A DNA stretch of 14,283 nt from Coxiellaceae bacterium UBA6002 (GTDB lineage: Bacteria > Pseudomonadota > Gammaproteobacteria > UBA6002): positions 1 to 14,283 of the forward strand of contig DJAM01000067.1 of the NCBI GenBank assembly GCA_002429595.1, written 5' to 3'. The translations under genes and the position numbers were made by a program. This document shows, piece after piece, positions 1-6,932 of the stretch; positions within the stretch are counted from its first letter, which is position 1, and every line of letters starts with the position of its first letter. The notes beneath the pieces are model-generated. The model was not told the origin of the DNA. It did not search any database and saw nothing but the letters and a program-made list of their open reading frames with translations.

Positions 1-103
1 GCGGTTGGTCCGCGGGACGTCGGCTTTTGCCCAAAAGAACTTGAGTTCAAGGAACAACTTACCTTTCCAACTAGGCGGTTTTGCCTAATCAAATTCAGGC
101 TAC
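1..103 (+). other. Left-edge region, possible 3' end of an upstream gene
   Basis: The first 90 bases are more GC-rich at the start than the rest of the window. Frame 2 is open from the edge to a TAA at 86-88, giving a 28-residue tail that ends in QLGGFA. Its stop lies 15 bases before the first possible start of the lyase, which would fit an operon partner. Frame 1 is also open, to a stop at 148-150, but it would overlap the lyase. I recognise neither peptide. A short perfect inverted repeat (TAGGC, 6-base loop, GCCTA) at 72-87 overlaps the frame-2 stop and has no U-tract, so it is not a convincing terminator. Confidence 0.2.
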
Positions 104-1765
104 ATGGGGTTACATTCTGCTACAAGGTTCAATATGTCGATACTCGTTAATGATGATTTTTCTATTCGGAACTTAAATAAACAGCGCATTCTAATTGGAG
201 GAACCACAGCGCTTACGTTGCAAGACGCTAAGCTGTTAGCTAAAAAAGCTATTCCTGTGGAGTTGGCGCGTGAAGCGTATTCCACGATAGAGGAATCGTA
301 TGAGTTTTTAAATAAAGGCGTAGCACAAAGAGATGCAATTTATGGAATTAATACTCAGTTCGGAGATCAGGTCAACATTTTAGAACCTTACCTACGCAAT
401 GATCAGAATGATACTCGCGATTACTATGATTCAATTAATACTCGTCAAATTAATTTAATACGTTCACATTCGTGCGGTCTTGGCCACCTTATTCCAGCTG
501 AAGTCGTCAAAGTCACAATGATGTTGCGTAGTCATTGCCTTGGCAAGGGGTATTCAGGTGTCAGATTAAAAACGATCACTGGACTCTTAGAGTTTTTAAA
601 CAGCGGCATTGTTCCGGTAGTGCGTAGTTACGGTTCTATAGGCGCAAGTGGTGATCTAATTCCTCTTGCGATGATTGCAGCTTGTGTGACAGGGCAAGAG
701 GTCGATGTTTATTATCGCAATGAAAGGATGCGCGCCACCAAAGCCATTTCTTTAGCGGGGCTTGAAAAATTAATTCCGGAATCACGCGATGGCTTGGCCA
801 TGATCAATGGCACGTCCTTCATGGCCGCCATCACAAGCTTAGCGCTGTATAATTTACGACGTTTGTTTCGACAAATGCTCTCCGCTATTGCGATGTCTCT
901 GGAATCGATGTTTGTTATCGAAAGCGCCTATCATCCAATTGTTCATCAGCTCAAGAATCATCAGGGTGAAATTGCAGTCAATGCTTTCTTATTAGATTTT
1001 TGGCAGGAAAGCTGCCTTTTATACGATTTGGATGAGTTACGCGCTGCTAATCGTGATAATAATCATTATATGAATAGTAGCGACCCAAAACGGGTACAAG
1101 ACTATTATTCTTTACGATCAGTCTCACAAGGATTCGGACCTTTTTTTGAAAATTTAGAAAGGTCTGTACTCTGGATTGAAGATGAAATGAATTCGGTAAA
1201 CGACAACCCAATCATTGATCGTCATAGTGAAAAGATTTTCCATAGCGCGAATTTTATGGGCTATTACATCACGACGGCATGTGATGTGTTGAAAGCAGAT
1301 ATTGCCCAAGCCTCAACCTGGATACATGCTCTACTCGCTAATATGGTTCATCCACGCAAGAATTTTCAATTACCCACTAACCTAGTACCTGACCCCAGTA
1401 AGCAGAATGGCTTTCGACCGCTACAAATATTGGCAGCCTCACTTGCAGTACAAAATCGCAAACTAGCTCAAGCCCAACAATCCTATATGCTACCCACTGA
1501 AGGAGATAATCAAGACGTAAATAGTTTAGGGGCCCACGCAGCCTTAGACTTTCGCGAAGCAGTCGATAATTTAGAACGCCTGACGGCAATTCTATTACTC
1601 GCCTCAGTGCAAGCATTGGAGTTTCGCAATCTGGAATTATGCTCAAAACAATCCAAGAAAATCTGTAAAATTTTACGCGATCATTCCTCGCCAATTACAG
1701 ATTGCCGACCTATGACCGAAGAATTACAAAATGTCATTCATTTGCTCGAAGAGGAGCTAATTTGA
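104..1765 (+). CDS. MIO-type aromatic amino acid ammonia-lyase/aminomutase (HAL/PAL/TAL/TAM family)
   Basis: This cytosolic enzyme is expected to remove ammonia from, or shift the amino group of, His, Phe or Tyr using the self-made MIO cofactor. Numbering from the 104 start, the MIO-forming Ala-Ser-Gly triad is at 181-183 inside GSIGASGDLIPLA. Other family signatures are YGINTQFG (Tyr80), RSHSCGLG (His122), KGYSGVR, INGT (234-237), QDYYSLR (about 332-338), NDNPI, the SANF segment (Phe384) and PTEGDNQDVNSLG (Glu466, Gln470). The RSHS-G-G loop and the GDNQDV segment resemble tyrosine aminomutases and PAL-like enzymes more than HutH, which carries QED at the latter place. No other hut gene is nearby. 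An in-frame ATG at 134 has a better ribosome site (AAGG at 124-127, 6-base gap) and may be the true start. The 3' end overlaps the downstream acyltransferase start by one base (ATGA), so the two are co-translated. Family assignment is firm. Substrate, and lyase versus mutase activity, are open. Confidence 0.93.
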   Translation: MGLHSATRFNMSILVNDDFSIRNLNKQRILIGGTTALTLQDAKLLAKKAIPVELAREAYSTIEESYEFLNKGVAQRDAIYGINTQFGDQVNILEPYLRNDQNDTRDYYDSINTRQINLIRSHSCGLGHLIPAEVVKVTMMLRSHCLGKGYSGVRLKTITGLLEFLNSGIVPVVRSYGSIGASGDLIPLAMIAACVTGQEVDVYYRNERMRATKAISLAGLEKLIPESRDGLAMINGTSFMAAITSLALYNLRRLFRQMLSAIAMSLESMFVIESAYHPIVHQLKNHQGEIAVNAFLLDFWQESCLLYDLDELRAANRDNNHYMNSSDPKRVQDYYSLRSVSQGFGPFFENLERSVLWIEDEMNSVNDNPIIDRHSEKIFHSANFMGYYITTACDVLKADIAQASTWIHALLANMVHPRKNFQLPTNLVPDPSKQNGFRPLQILAASLAVQNRKLAQAQQSYMLPTEGDNQDVNSLGAHAALDFREAVDNLERLTAILLLASVQALEFRNLELCSKQSKKICKILRDHSSPITDCRPMTEELQNVIHLLEEELI

Positions 1766-1767
1766 TG
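1751..1767 (+). promoter_or_regulatory. Ribosome binding site and ATGA coupling of the acyltransferase
   Basis: GAGGAG at 1751-1756 lies inside the last codons of the lyase, 8 bases before the ATG at 1765. That ATG shares its A with the lyase stop TGA. This fixes the acyltransferase start at 1765 rather than at the upstream in-frame ATG at 1702, which would add 21 residues with no resemblance to the family. Confidence 0.75.
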
Positions 1768-2619
1768 ACTAGTATGACAACGTTATTATTTCCGGGACAA
1801 GGTTCACAATATAGTGGAATGGGAGAGAATTTATTTGCACAATATCCTCAGGAAACACAACTTGCTAGCGATCTCTTGGGATATTGCATTAAAACACTTT
1901 GTTTACAGGACCCTCAAAATCAACTTAATCAAACACGTTATACTCAACCTGCGTTATATGTTGTTAATGCTTTGGCTTTTTATCAACGCCGACAAAGTAA
2001 TCCAACTTTTGACTACGCCGTAGGACATAGTCTTGGTGAATACAATGCTTTACTTAGTGCCAAGGTTTTTGACTTTGCAACCGGCTTACGCATAGTACAA
2101 AAAAGAGCTGAGTTAATGGCGCAGGCGCAGGGTGGAGCAATGGCGGCTATTATTGGAATGACCTACAATCAAATTGATAATCTGCTGCAAGAATATCAGC
2201 TACTCACAATCTCTATTGCAAATTACAATTCTTATCGACAATTAGTTATCTCTGGCCCTGCTTGCGACATCGAAAAAGCCAAAACAATTTTCGACACGTA
2301 CAAAACAGTCATGTTTTTACCACTAAAAGTAAGCGGCGCATTTCACACTTTCCATATGCAAACCGCCGAACATCTTTATGCAGAATTTTTAGAAACAATT
2401 AATTTTAATTCGCCTTCTATTCCAGTCATTGCAAACTGTAATGCACGCCTTTATCACCCTGCAGTCATTCGTAGAAATCTAACCCAACATCTATCTCATC
2501 CCGTGCAATGGAGCAAAACGATCGAATATTTATTAGCGCAAGGAGAGATGAATTTTGAAGAATTGGGCCCTGGGAATGTGTTAACAGGTTTGGTAAAAAA
2601 GATAAGGAATAATGAATAA
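1765..2619 (+). CDS. Free-standing malonyl-type acyltransferase, trans-AT polyketide (PksC-like) family
   Basis: A 284-residue protein of the FabD fold, which moves malonyl from CoA to acyl carrier proteins. Visible signatures are FPGQGSQ (9-15), the nucleophile elbow GHSLGE with Ser89, Arg114 in KRAELM (the malonyl-carboxylate-binding Arg, 25 residues after the Ser as in FabD), AMAAIIGM, and GAFHT with catalytic His194. The N-terminal part, with LGY-I-LC--DP, a QT-YTQPALYVVNAL stretch and GHSLGEY, is the pattern I know from discrete acyltransferases of trans-AT polyketide clusters (PksC/PedD type). Housekeeping FabD has a different sequence there and normally sits beside fabH/fabG/acpP, which are absent here. 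Coupling to the MIO lyase supports a biosynthetic role. A housekeeping FabD paralogue remains possible. The stop is followed directly by a hairpin repeat that may end the transcript. Confidence 0.9.
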   Translation: MTSMTTLLFPGQGSQYSGMGENLFAQYPQETQLASDLLGYCIKTLCLQDPQNQLNQTRYTQPALYVVNALAFYQRRQSNPTFDYAVGHSLGEYNALLSAKVFDFATGLRIVQKRAELMAQAQGGAMAAIIGMTYNQIDNLLQEYQLLTISIANYNSYRQLVISGPACDIEKAKTIFDTYKTVMFLPLKVSGAFHTFHMQTAEHLYAEFLETINFNSPSIPVIANCNARLYHPAVIRRNLTQHLSHPVQWSKTIEYLLAQGEMNFEELGPGNVLTGLVKKIRNNE

Positions 2620-2625
2620 AAGAAT

Positions 2626-2700
2626 TGTCATTCCCGCGAAGGCGGGAACCCATCATTGGTGCGGCTTCGAGCATGGGTTCCCGCCTTCGCGGGAATGACA
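2626..2700. repeat. Palindromic repeat, copy 1
   Basis: Perfect 28-base inverted arms (2626-2653 and 2673-2700) flank a 19-base loop. Each arm runs from TGTCATTCCCGCGAAG to GGCGGGAACCCAT, and the arm is itself partly self-complementary (CCCGC-GAAG-GCGGG). The element sits 6 bases after the acyltransferase stop, in the gap between it and the convergent fadL-like gene. A hairpin here could terminate or protect transcripts from both sides. It belongs to the same family as the copies at 4159, 9888 and 14231. Confidence 0.92.
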
Positions 2701-2803
2701 AACTTGGGTAACTTCCGCAAGATTGACAGAAGCATGCTAAGCGACATATGAGAGAATAATAACCAATATATCTGAGAGCAAACGAGGCAAGTGAGATATT
2801 TGA

Positions 2804-4084
2804 CTAGATATTCCAGTTAACCTGAATGCCTAATAAGTTTGAATTACTGTGCATAGAGCCAGTGGCTGCTGCGATTGGAGAGACAGGATCAACTGTTTGA
2901 TCCCTAAAGAAAGAATGGCCATAACCAATGTCATAGCTAAGATGACAATTTTGTTGAAATTTCGCACCAGCCGCTAAGATTATTCCTTTACCAATAGGAT
3001 CTGCAACGGCACGATCTCGATTATTGTTTGGAGAATCCATGATCTGGAAACCAGTTCGCAAAGTCCACCGCGCAGTCGGTTTATAAGTCACACCGGCAGA
3101 GAAGTCTAAAGTATCTCGGTAGTTTAGCGGAATAGTAACGGTCAGCTTTTCACCAGCGAACGAGGCCGTGTCTTTCAGCACGATTTTATTCAAGACTGTC
3201 CAGTGGACATAATATAAAGTCGACATAAATGCCCAGCATGGATTGATATCCACATGCACACTAAGTTGCGCATGTTCAGGCAATGCCGCATGGCTTCGCA
3301 GCTTATCCGATTCGAAGAGTGTCACTGGCGTTCCCGGAATGTACAGCCTGCTAATGCCTGCACTATTGAAATAAGTTCGAGAATTATAACTAAAACCAAC
3401 CCGCGCCCAATTACACACCTGATATAAGGCACCCCCGTGCCACCCAAAGCCCCAACCATGCTCATCATTGTGACTCGTAGCATCTAAAGGAAAAGAAAAT
3501 GGTGGTCCAAATTTGTGATTTAAGGTGAACATAAGATATTGAATATCTAAACCAGCACCCACTGATAAACAGTCGTTAACTTTAAAGCCGAAAGCGGGGC
3601 CGCCGTCTATCACCACAATTTTACTTTTGGTCGCGATATAACGAACAATCGAATTATTTTCGTATTCGGTGCCTAAACCAAAAGGATTCGTCTGGAAAAA
3701 ACCAACCGTCAGTCGATCTGTGATCGGTGCTGAAAAATAAAACGAGGGAAAGACTGCCCCTAGTGTCGTTGAAGCACTACCCGATTCTTTAACGGTAAAA
3801 TCAAACGGGAACGTCGGTGTTTTAGTAGTGCCCGTGAATGTGGAATAGCCAAAAAGACCCAATACTGGGAAGACTAGTTGATAATTTTTAAGCCGAGTTA
3901 AACCTGCAGGGTTAGTGTAAGCGGTGCTAGCATCCTCAGCCACTGCTGCCCAACCGGAATAAGCAGTACCTAAGTCTGAGGCATTAACGAAAGGTAAAGA
4001 AAAATCTGACGCACAAACAGACGATGAAATACCAAAAAGAAAAAGAGTTCCAATAACTAATTTTTTCTTTAAACACTTCATCAT
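2804..4084 (-). CDS. FadL/OMPP1-type outer-membrane channel for hydrophobic compounds
   Basis: A 426-residue precursor with a Sec signal peptide (KKK, hydrophobic core, cleavage expected after Ala25 in SSVCA). The mature N-terminus follows the FadL pattern closely: FSLPFVNASDLGTAYSG, then AAVAEDASTAYTNPAGL (NPAG at 58-61), corresponding to the hatch domain. NPFGLGTEY at about 133-141 is another family element. The rest is alternating hydrophobic/polar beta-barrel sequence. FadL proteins let long-chain fatty acids or aromatic hydrocarbons diffuse laterally out of the barrel wall into the outer membrane; the substrate here is unknown. The last residue is Ile rather than the Phe/Trp usual for barrel proteins. 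The start is a double ATG at 4084/4081 with only a poor GGCGG site upstream. It is divergent from the Hsp70-like gene and convergent with the acyltransferase gene. Confidence 0.9.
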   Translation of the reverse strand: MMKCLKKKLVIGTLFLFGISSSVCASDFSLPFVNASDLGTAYSGWAAVAEDASTAYTNPAGLTRLKNYQLVFPVLGLFGYSTFTGTTKTPTFPFDFTVKESGSASTTLGAVFPSFYFSAPITDRLTVGFFQTNPFGLGTEYENNSIVRYIATKSKIVVIDGGPAFGFKVNDCLSVGAGLDIQYLMFTLNHKFGPPFSFPLDATSHNDEHGWGFGWHGGALYQVCNWARVGFSYNSRTYFNSAGISRLYIPGTPVTLFESDKLRSHAALPEHAQLSVHVDINPCWAFMSTLYYVHWTVLNKIVLKDTASFAGEKLTVTIPLNYRDTLDFSAGVTYKPTARWTLRTGFQIMDSPNNNRDRAVADPIGKGIILAAGAKFQQNCHLSYDIGYGHSFFRDQTVDPVSPIAAATGSMHSNSNLLGIQVNWNI

Positions 4085-4113
4085 GAAGCCGCCATCTTTC
4101 CGTAAAAGCAGGC

Positions 4114-4142
4114 ATGTTAACTCAATTCATGAATTAGTTCAA
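4114..4142 (-). promoter_or_regulatory. Candidate promoter of the fadL-like gene with palindromic spacer
   Basis: On the minus strand, TTGAAC (4142-4137), a 17-base spacer and TAACAT (4119-4114) form a plausible sigma-70 promoter, each box matching 4 of 6 consensus bases. The spacer holds a perfect 12-base palindrome, AATTCATGAATT (4124-4135), a possible operator. This was found by eye only. Confidence 0.35.
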
Positions 4143-4158
4143 ACTAGACACTTTGCTC

Positions 4159-4273
4159 CTGTCATTTTCGCGCAGGCTTGTCATTCCCGCGCAGGCGGGA
4201 ACCCATCCTTCCAGCCGCACCAATAATGGGTTCCCGCCTGCGCGGGAATGACAAGCCTGCGCGGGAATGACAG
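4159..4273. repeat. Palindromic repeat, copy 2 (extended arms)
   Basis: Inverted arms of 48 bases (4159-4206 and 4226-4273) with two mismatches surround a 19-base loop. Each arm contains two GTCATT-starting units 19 bases apart (at 4161 and 4180 on the left, mirrored on the right), so the arm of copy 1 has been lengthened by one unit on both sides. The loop holds AGCCGCACCAAT, the reverse complement of the loop core of copy 1, so the element is inverted relative to copy 1. It lies in the divergent fadL-like/yegD-like spacer, 42 bases before the yegD-like start. Confidence 0.92.
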
Positions 4274-4315
4274 CAACTTCTTTTATATAGTTTTTATTTC
4301 CAGTAAAATCACTTC

Positions 4316-5575
4316 ATGACAACATTCTGCGGTTTAGACTTCGGCACAAGCAATTCTACTATTGGCACTCTGGTCAATAACTCCTGCCAACTTGTACCTC
4401 TCGAAAATGATAAAGTCACCCTCCGCTCGGCTATCTTCTGTGATATCGAAATGGCTCAATGGGTTTTCGGTCAAGAAGGCGTTAATCGGTATTTAGAAGG
4501 AGTGCCGGGTAGGCTAATGACTTCTTTAAAAACCGTCTTGGGTTCATCACTCATGGACGAGAAGACTGTGATCTTCAATAAATTAGTTCCCTATACCCAG
4601 GTACTTTTCAACTTTATGCGGCATATAAAAAACCTCGCAGAAAAGGCCACAAAGAAAGAACTAACTCGAGCAGTCTTTGGACGTCCCGTTTATTTTCATG
4701 ACCATGATCCCCAAAAAGACCAACAGGCTCAAAATACCCTGGAAGCGATTGGTAAGGACCTAGGTTTTACTGAAATTGTATTTCAATATGAACCCATCGC
4801 AGCAGCACGAGCTTACGAAGCCACCATCAGCCAAGAACAACTCGCATTAATTGTCGATATTGGTGGGGGAACGTCAGATTTTACCGTAATTCGTTTACAC
4901 CCGAAGACAGCATCACATGATCGCTCAAAAGATCTCTTAGCAAATAATGGTGTTCATATTGCTGGAAATAATTTTGATCAAAAATTAAGCTTAACAACGG
5001 TAATGCCCTTACTGGGCATGGGAACTAAGATGAGAGGCTCAAGCAGCGAAATTGAAGTACCCTCCTCTTTTTACCACGACCTCACTACGTGGCATACACT
5101 TTCTAATTTGTACAGTGCCAAAACAATTGCACATCTTGGTTCACTCTTAACAGTTGCCAATGATAAAGAAAAAATCCAACGTTTGATCTCGGTTTTAAAA
5201 GATCATACAGGACATCATATTTTGGATGCTGTTGAAAAAAATAAGCAACACCTCAGCACTCAAACTGAAGCACTCCTGCAACTTGATTTTATTGAAGATG
5301 ATTTAAAAATGCTTGTTCGAAGAACAACGTTTCACCAAGCAATTAGCACTCAATTGGAAAAAATTCTTGCAACTGTCAAACAAACTTTACAAATGGCACA
5401 AGTAAGATACGAGGAGATAAGCGCTATCTTCTACACAGGTGGCTCTTCAAAGATACCAATCATCCGCGAACAAATTAATTCATTATTTCCTGCTGCTAAA
5501 GTGATCCAGGGGGATGCGTTTGGAAGTGTCGGACTTGGACTTACTATTGAAGCACAAAGACTGTTCCAACACTAA
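4316..5575 (+). CDS. yegD: YegD-type short Hsp70-family ATPase
   Basis: A 419-residue cytosolic protein made essentially of an Hsp70/actin-fold nucleotide-binding domain, without the substrate-binding domain of DnaK. The phosphate-1 motif is GLDFGTSNS (6-14), phosphate-2 is DIGGGTSDF (181-189), and the adenosine motif is TGGSSKIP (374-381). FGRPVYF, FQYEPIAAA, AGNNFD and MPLLGMG are shared with Escherichia coli YegD (about 450 residues), and the C-terminus has the FGSVGLGL segment. The cellular role of YegD proteins is not well established. The start is fixed because an in-frame TAA at 4304-4306 lies just upstream and the NBD begins at residue 6. No Shine-Dalgarno sequence precedes it. It is convergent with the DHBP synthase gene across 96 bases in which I see no clear terminator. 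Confidence 0.9.
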   Translation: MTTFCGLDFGTSNSTIGTLVNNSCQLVPLENDKVTLRSAIFCDIEMAQWVFGQEGVNRYLEGVPGRLMTSLKTVLGSSLMDEKTVIFNKLVPYTQVLFNFMRHIKNLAEKATKKELTRAVFGRPVYFHDHDPQKDQQAQNTLEAIGKDLGFTEIVFQYEPIAAARAYEATISQEQLALIVDIGGGTSDFTVIRLHPKTASHDRSKDLLANNGVHIAGNNFDQKLSLTTVMPLLGMGTKMRGSSSEIEVPSSFYHDLTTWHTLSNLYSAKTIAHLGSLLTVANDKEKIQRLISVLKDHTGHHILDAVEKNKQHLSTQTEALLQLDFIEDDLKMLVRRTTFHQAISTQLEKILATVKQTLQMAQVRYEEISAIFYTGGSSKIPIIREQINSLFPAAKVIQGDAFGSVGLGLTIEAQRLFQH

Positions 5576-5671
5576 ATTACTATTCCTTCTTTCATTCTTG
5601 TTCGGTAAACTAGCGTTCCAATAATCTTTACCTAAAGTCGACTATGTTTGTAGCAACTCTCCTTTCACTCG

Positions 5672-6817
5672 TCACGTTAAGTCAACTCGGTTAGCAATTG
5701 TTGAAATTTTGACTCCATAGTAATAATCAGCATCCTTGATATTTTTATGAAACCAATCATTCTTAACCATCTTCACATGCTTAGCTTTAAGAGACTTTAA
5801 AATGTGAGCAACCACAAAGTCTTCACTAAAATGAATTTTGTCTTGTTGATCGTTATAAACATAGTTATTTAAAGTTTTTTGTTCGAGGTCTATGAACCTT
5901 TGCGGCAAATAAATCAACACACCATTATCATTGAGAAGTTGTTTGATTTGGCGGTCTGCTCCAAATTGGTGCTCAGTGCTTAATAAATTCAAAAAGCGGT
6001 CTTCAAGCGCTTCCTCATAAACATAAACATTGATCGTCTTATTTAGATTTAAATTATTTGAACACATTATTGGATAGCAACGATTATTGAGGACATTGCT
6101 AAAAAATCGCAAGGAGAATTCACTGTTTTTAAACGCAGTTGGCTTGTTAATTTCTTTAACTAAAATTTCAGTGCATAAACGATAATGAATAAGATCTTTA
6201 ACACTAAGGTGAGTAAGATTGTGCTGTTGGCAAAAAACTTGCAATTCAGGCAAACGTGCCATTGTTCCATCTAGGTTCAAAATCTCGCAAATAACACCAG
6301 CGGGTTTTAAACCTGCTAATCTTGCAATTTCCATGCTGCCTTCCGTTTGACCACCCCTTTCCAACACCCCGTTACTGCAAGCTTTAAGTGGAAAAATATG
6401 TCCCGGCACAACAACATCACTAGCAGATGAATTATCTGCAACGGCGACTTCTATAGTTTTGGCTCGGTCAGCAGCTGAAATACCTGTGGTAATACCTTCT
6501 TTTGCACCAATAGAAACAGTAAAGGCAGTTTTTCTTTTGGAGCGATTATTTGCGGTCATCATGGGAATATTAAGACGATCTAAATCTGCTTCGAGCATTG
6601 TTAAACAAATCAAACCTCGCCCAAACCGTGTCATAAAATTAATCGCTTCTGGAGTAATTTTTTCAGCAGCGAGCACTAAATCTCCTTCGTTCTCGCGACC
6701 TTGATCATCAAACAGAACGACCATTTTTCCTAATCGTATTTCCTCGATGGCATGTTTAACATGTGCAAGATTATTAAAGGTTAGTTCGTCGAGTTCTTCA
6801 GCAACTATTTCGTTCAT
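5672..6817 (-). CDS. ribB: 3,4-dihydroxy-2-butanone 4-phosphate synthase with degenerate GTP cyclohydrolase II-like C-terminus (RibB/RibBX-like)
   Basis: The N-terminal domain (about 15-215) should convert ribulose 5-phosphate to 3,4-dihydroxy-2-butanone 4-phosphate plus formate, in the riboflavin pathway. DDQGRENEGDL (37-47) carries the catalytic acidic residues; FTVSIGA, TTGISAADRA, PGHIFPL (138-144) and PAGVICEILN-DGTMAR (172-188) are also present. The usual metal-ligand motif GHTE reads GQTE, with Gln157 (CAA, 6349-6347) in place of His. The C-terminal part (about 225-381) keeps faint GTP cyclohydrolase II spacing (GVLIYLPQ; FVVAHILKSL) but has no zinc-binding C-x10-C-x-C triad, so it cannot be an active RibA. 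The total length is that of RibBA fusions. Bifunctional-looking proteins with a dead RibA half are known as RibBX-type. I see no FMN riboswitch in the 115-base leader region. RibA activity must be encoded elsewhere. Confidence 0.88.
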   Translation of the reverse strand: MNEIVAEELDELTFNNLAHVKHAIEEIRLGKMVVLFDDQGRENEGDLVLAAEKITPEAINFMTRFGRGLICLTMLEADLDRLNIPMMTANNRSKRKTAFTVSIGAKEGITTGISAADRAKTIEVAVADNSSASDVVVPGHIFPLKACSNGVLERGGQTEGSMEIARLAGLKPAGVICEILNLDGTMARLPELQVFCQQHNLTHLSVKDLIHYRLCTEILVKEINKPTAFKNSEFSLRFFSNVLNNRCYPIMCSNNLNLNKTINVYVYEEALEDRFLNLLSTEHQFGADRQIKQLLNDNGVLIYLPQRFIDLEQKTLNNYVYNDQQDKIHFSEDFVVAHILKSLKAKHVKMVKNDWFHKNIKDADYYYGVKISTIANRVDLT

Positions 6818-6887
6818 TATAACTGACTCTTATTGAAGTAATTTGGGAGAAGCATTTCGTAAAAATAAGATTTTTTGAATAGGCAGC

Positions 6888-6916
6888 AGTATAATTTAGC
6901 ACTTAGACATTTGCAA
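6888..6916 (-). promoter_or_regulatory. Candidate promoter of the ribB-like gene
   Basis: On the minus strand, TTGCAA (6916-6911), a 17-base spacer and TATACT (6893-6888) give a reasonable sigma-70 promoter about 65 bases before the ATG. Its presence suggests the gene is transcribed on its own and not only from the lon-like gene behind it. Confidence 0.4.
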
Positions 6917-6932
6917 ACCTTGATTCTTGAAT

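Noticed and set aside
1377..1694. 105-aa antisense ORF inside the MIO lyase
   Set aside because: It is a shadow of a strongly conserved gene on the other strand; the sequence shows no recognisable domain.
2465..2701. 78-aa ORF on the - strand over the acyltransferase 3' end
   Set aside because: Its N-terminal part is translated repeat copy 1 and the rest is antisense to the acyltransferase; there is no independent support.
5576..5671. Bidirectional terminator between the yegD-like and ribB-like genes
   Set aside because: I found no GC-rich stem with a T-tract in this 96-base gap.
6818..6932. FMN riboswitch before the ribB-like gene
   Set aside because: The leader is only about 65 bases from the candidate promoter and none of the conserved RFN-element blocks are visible.
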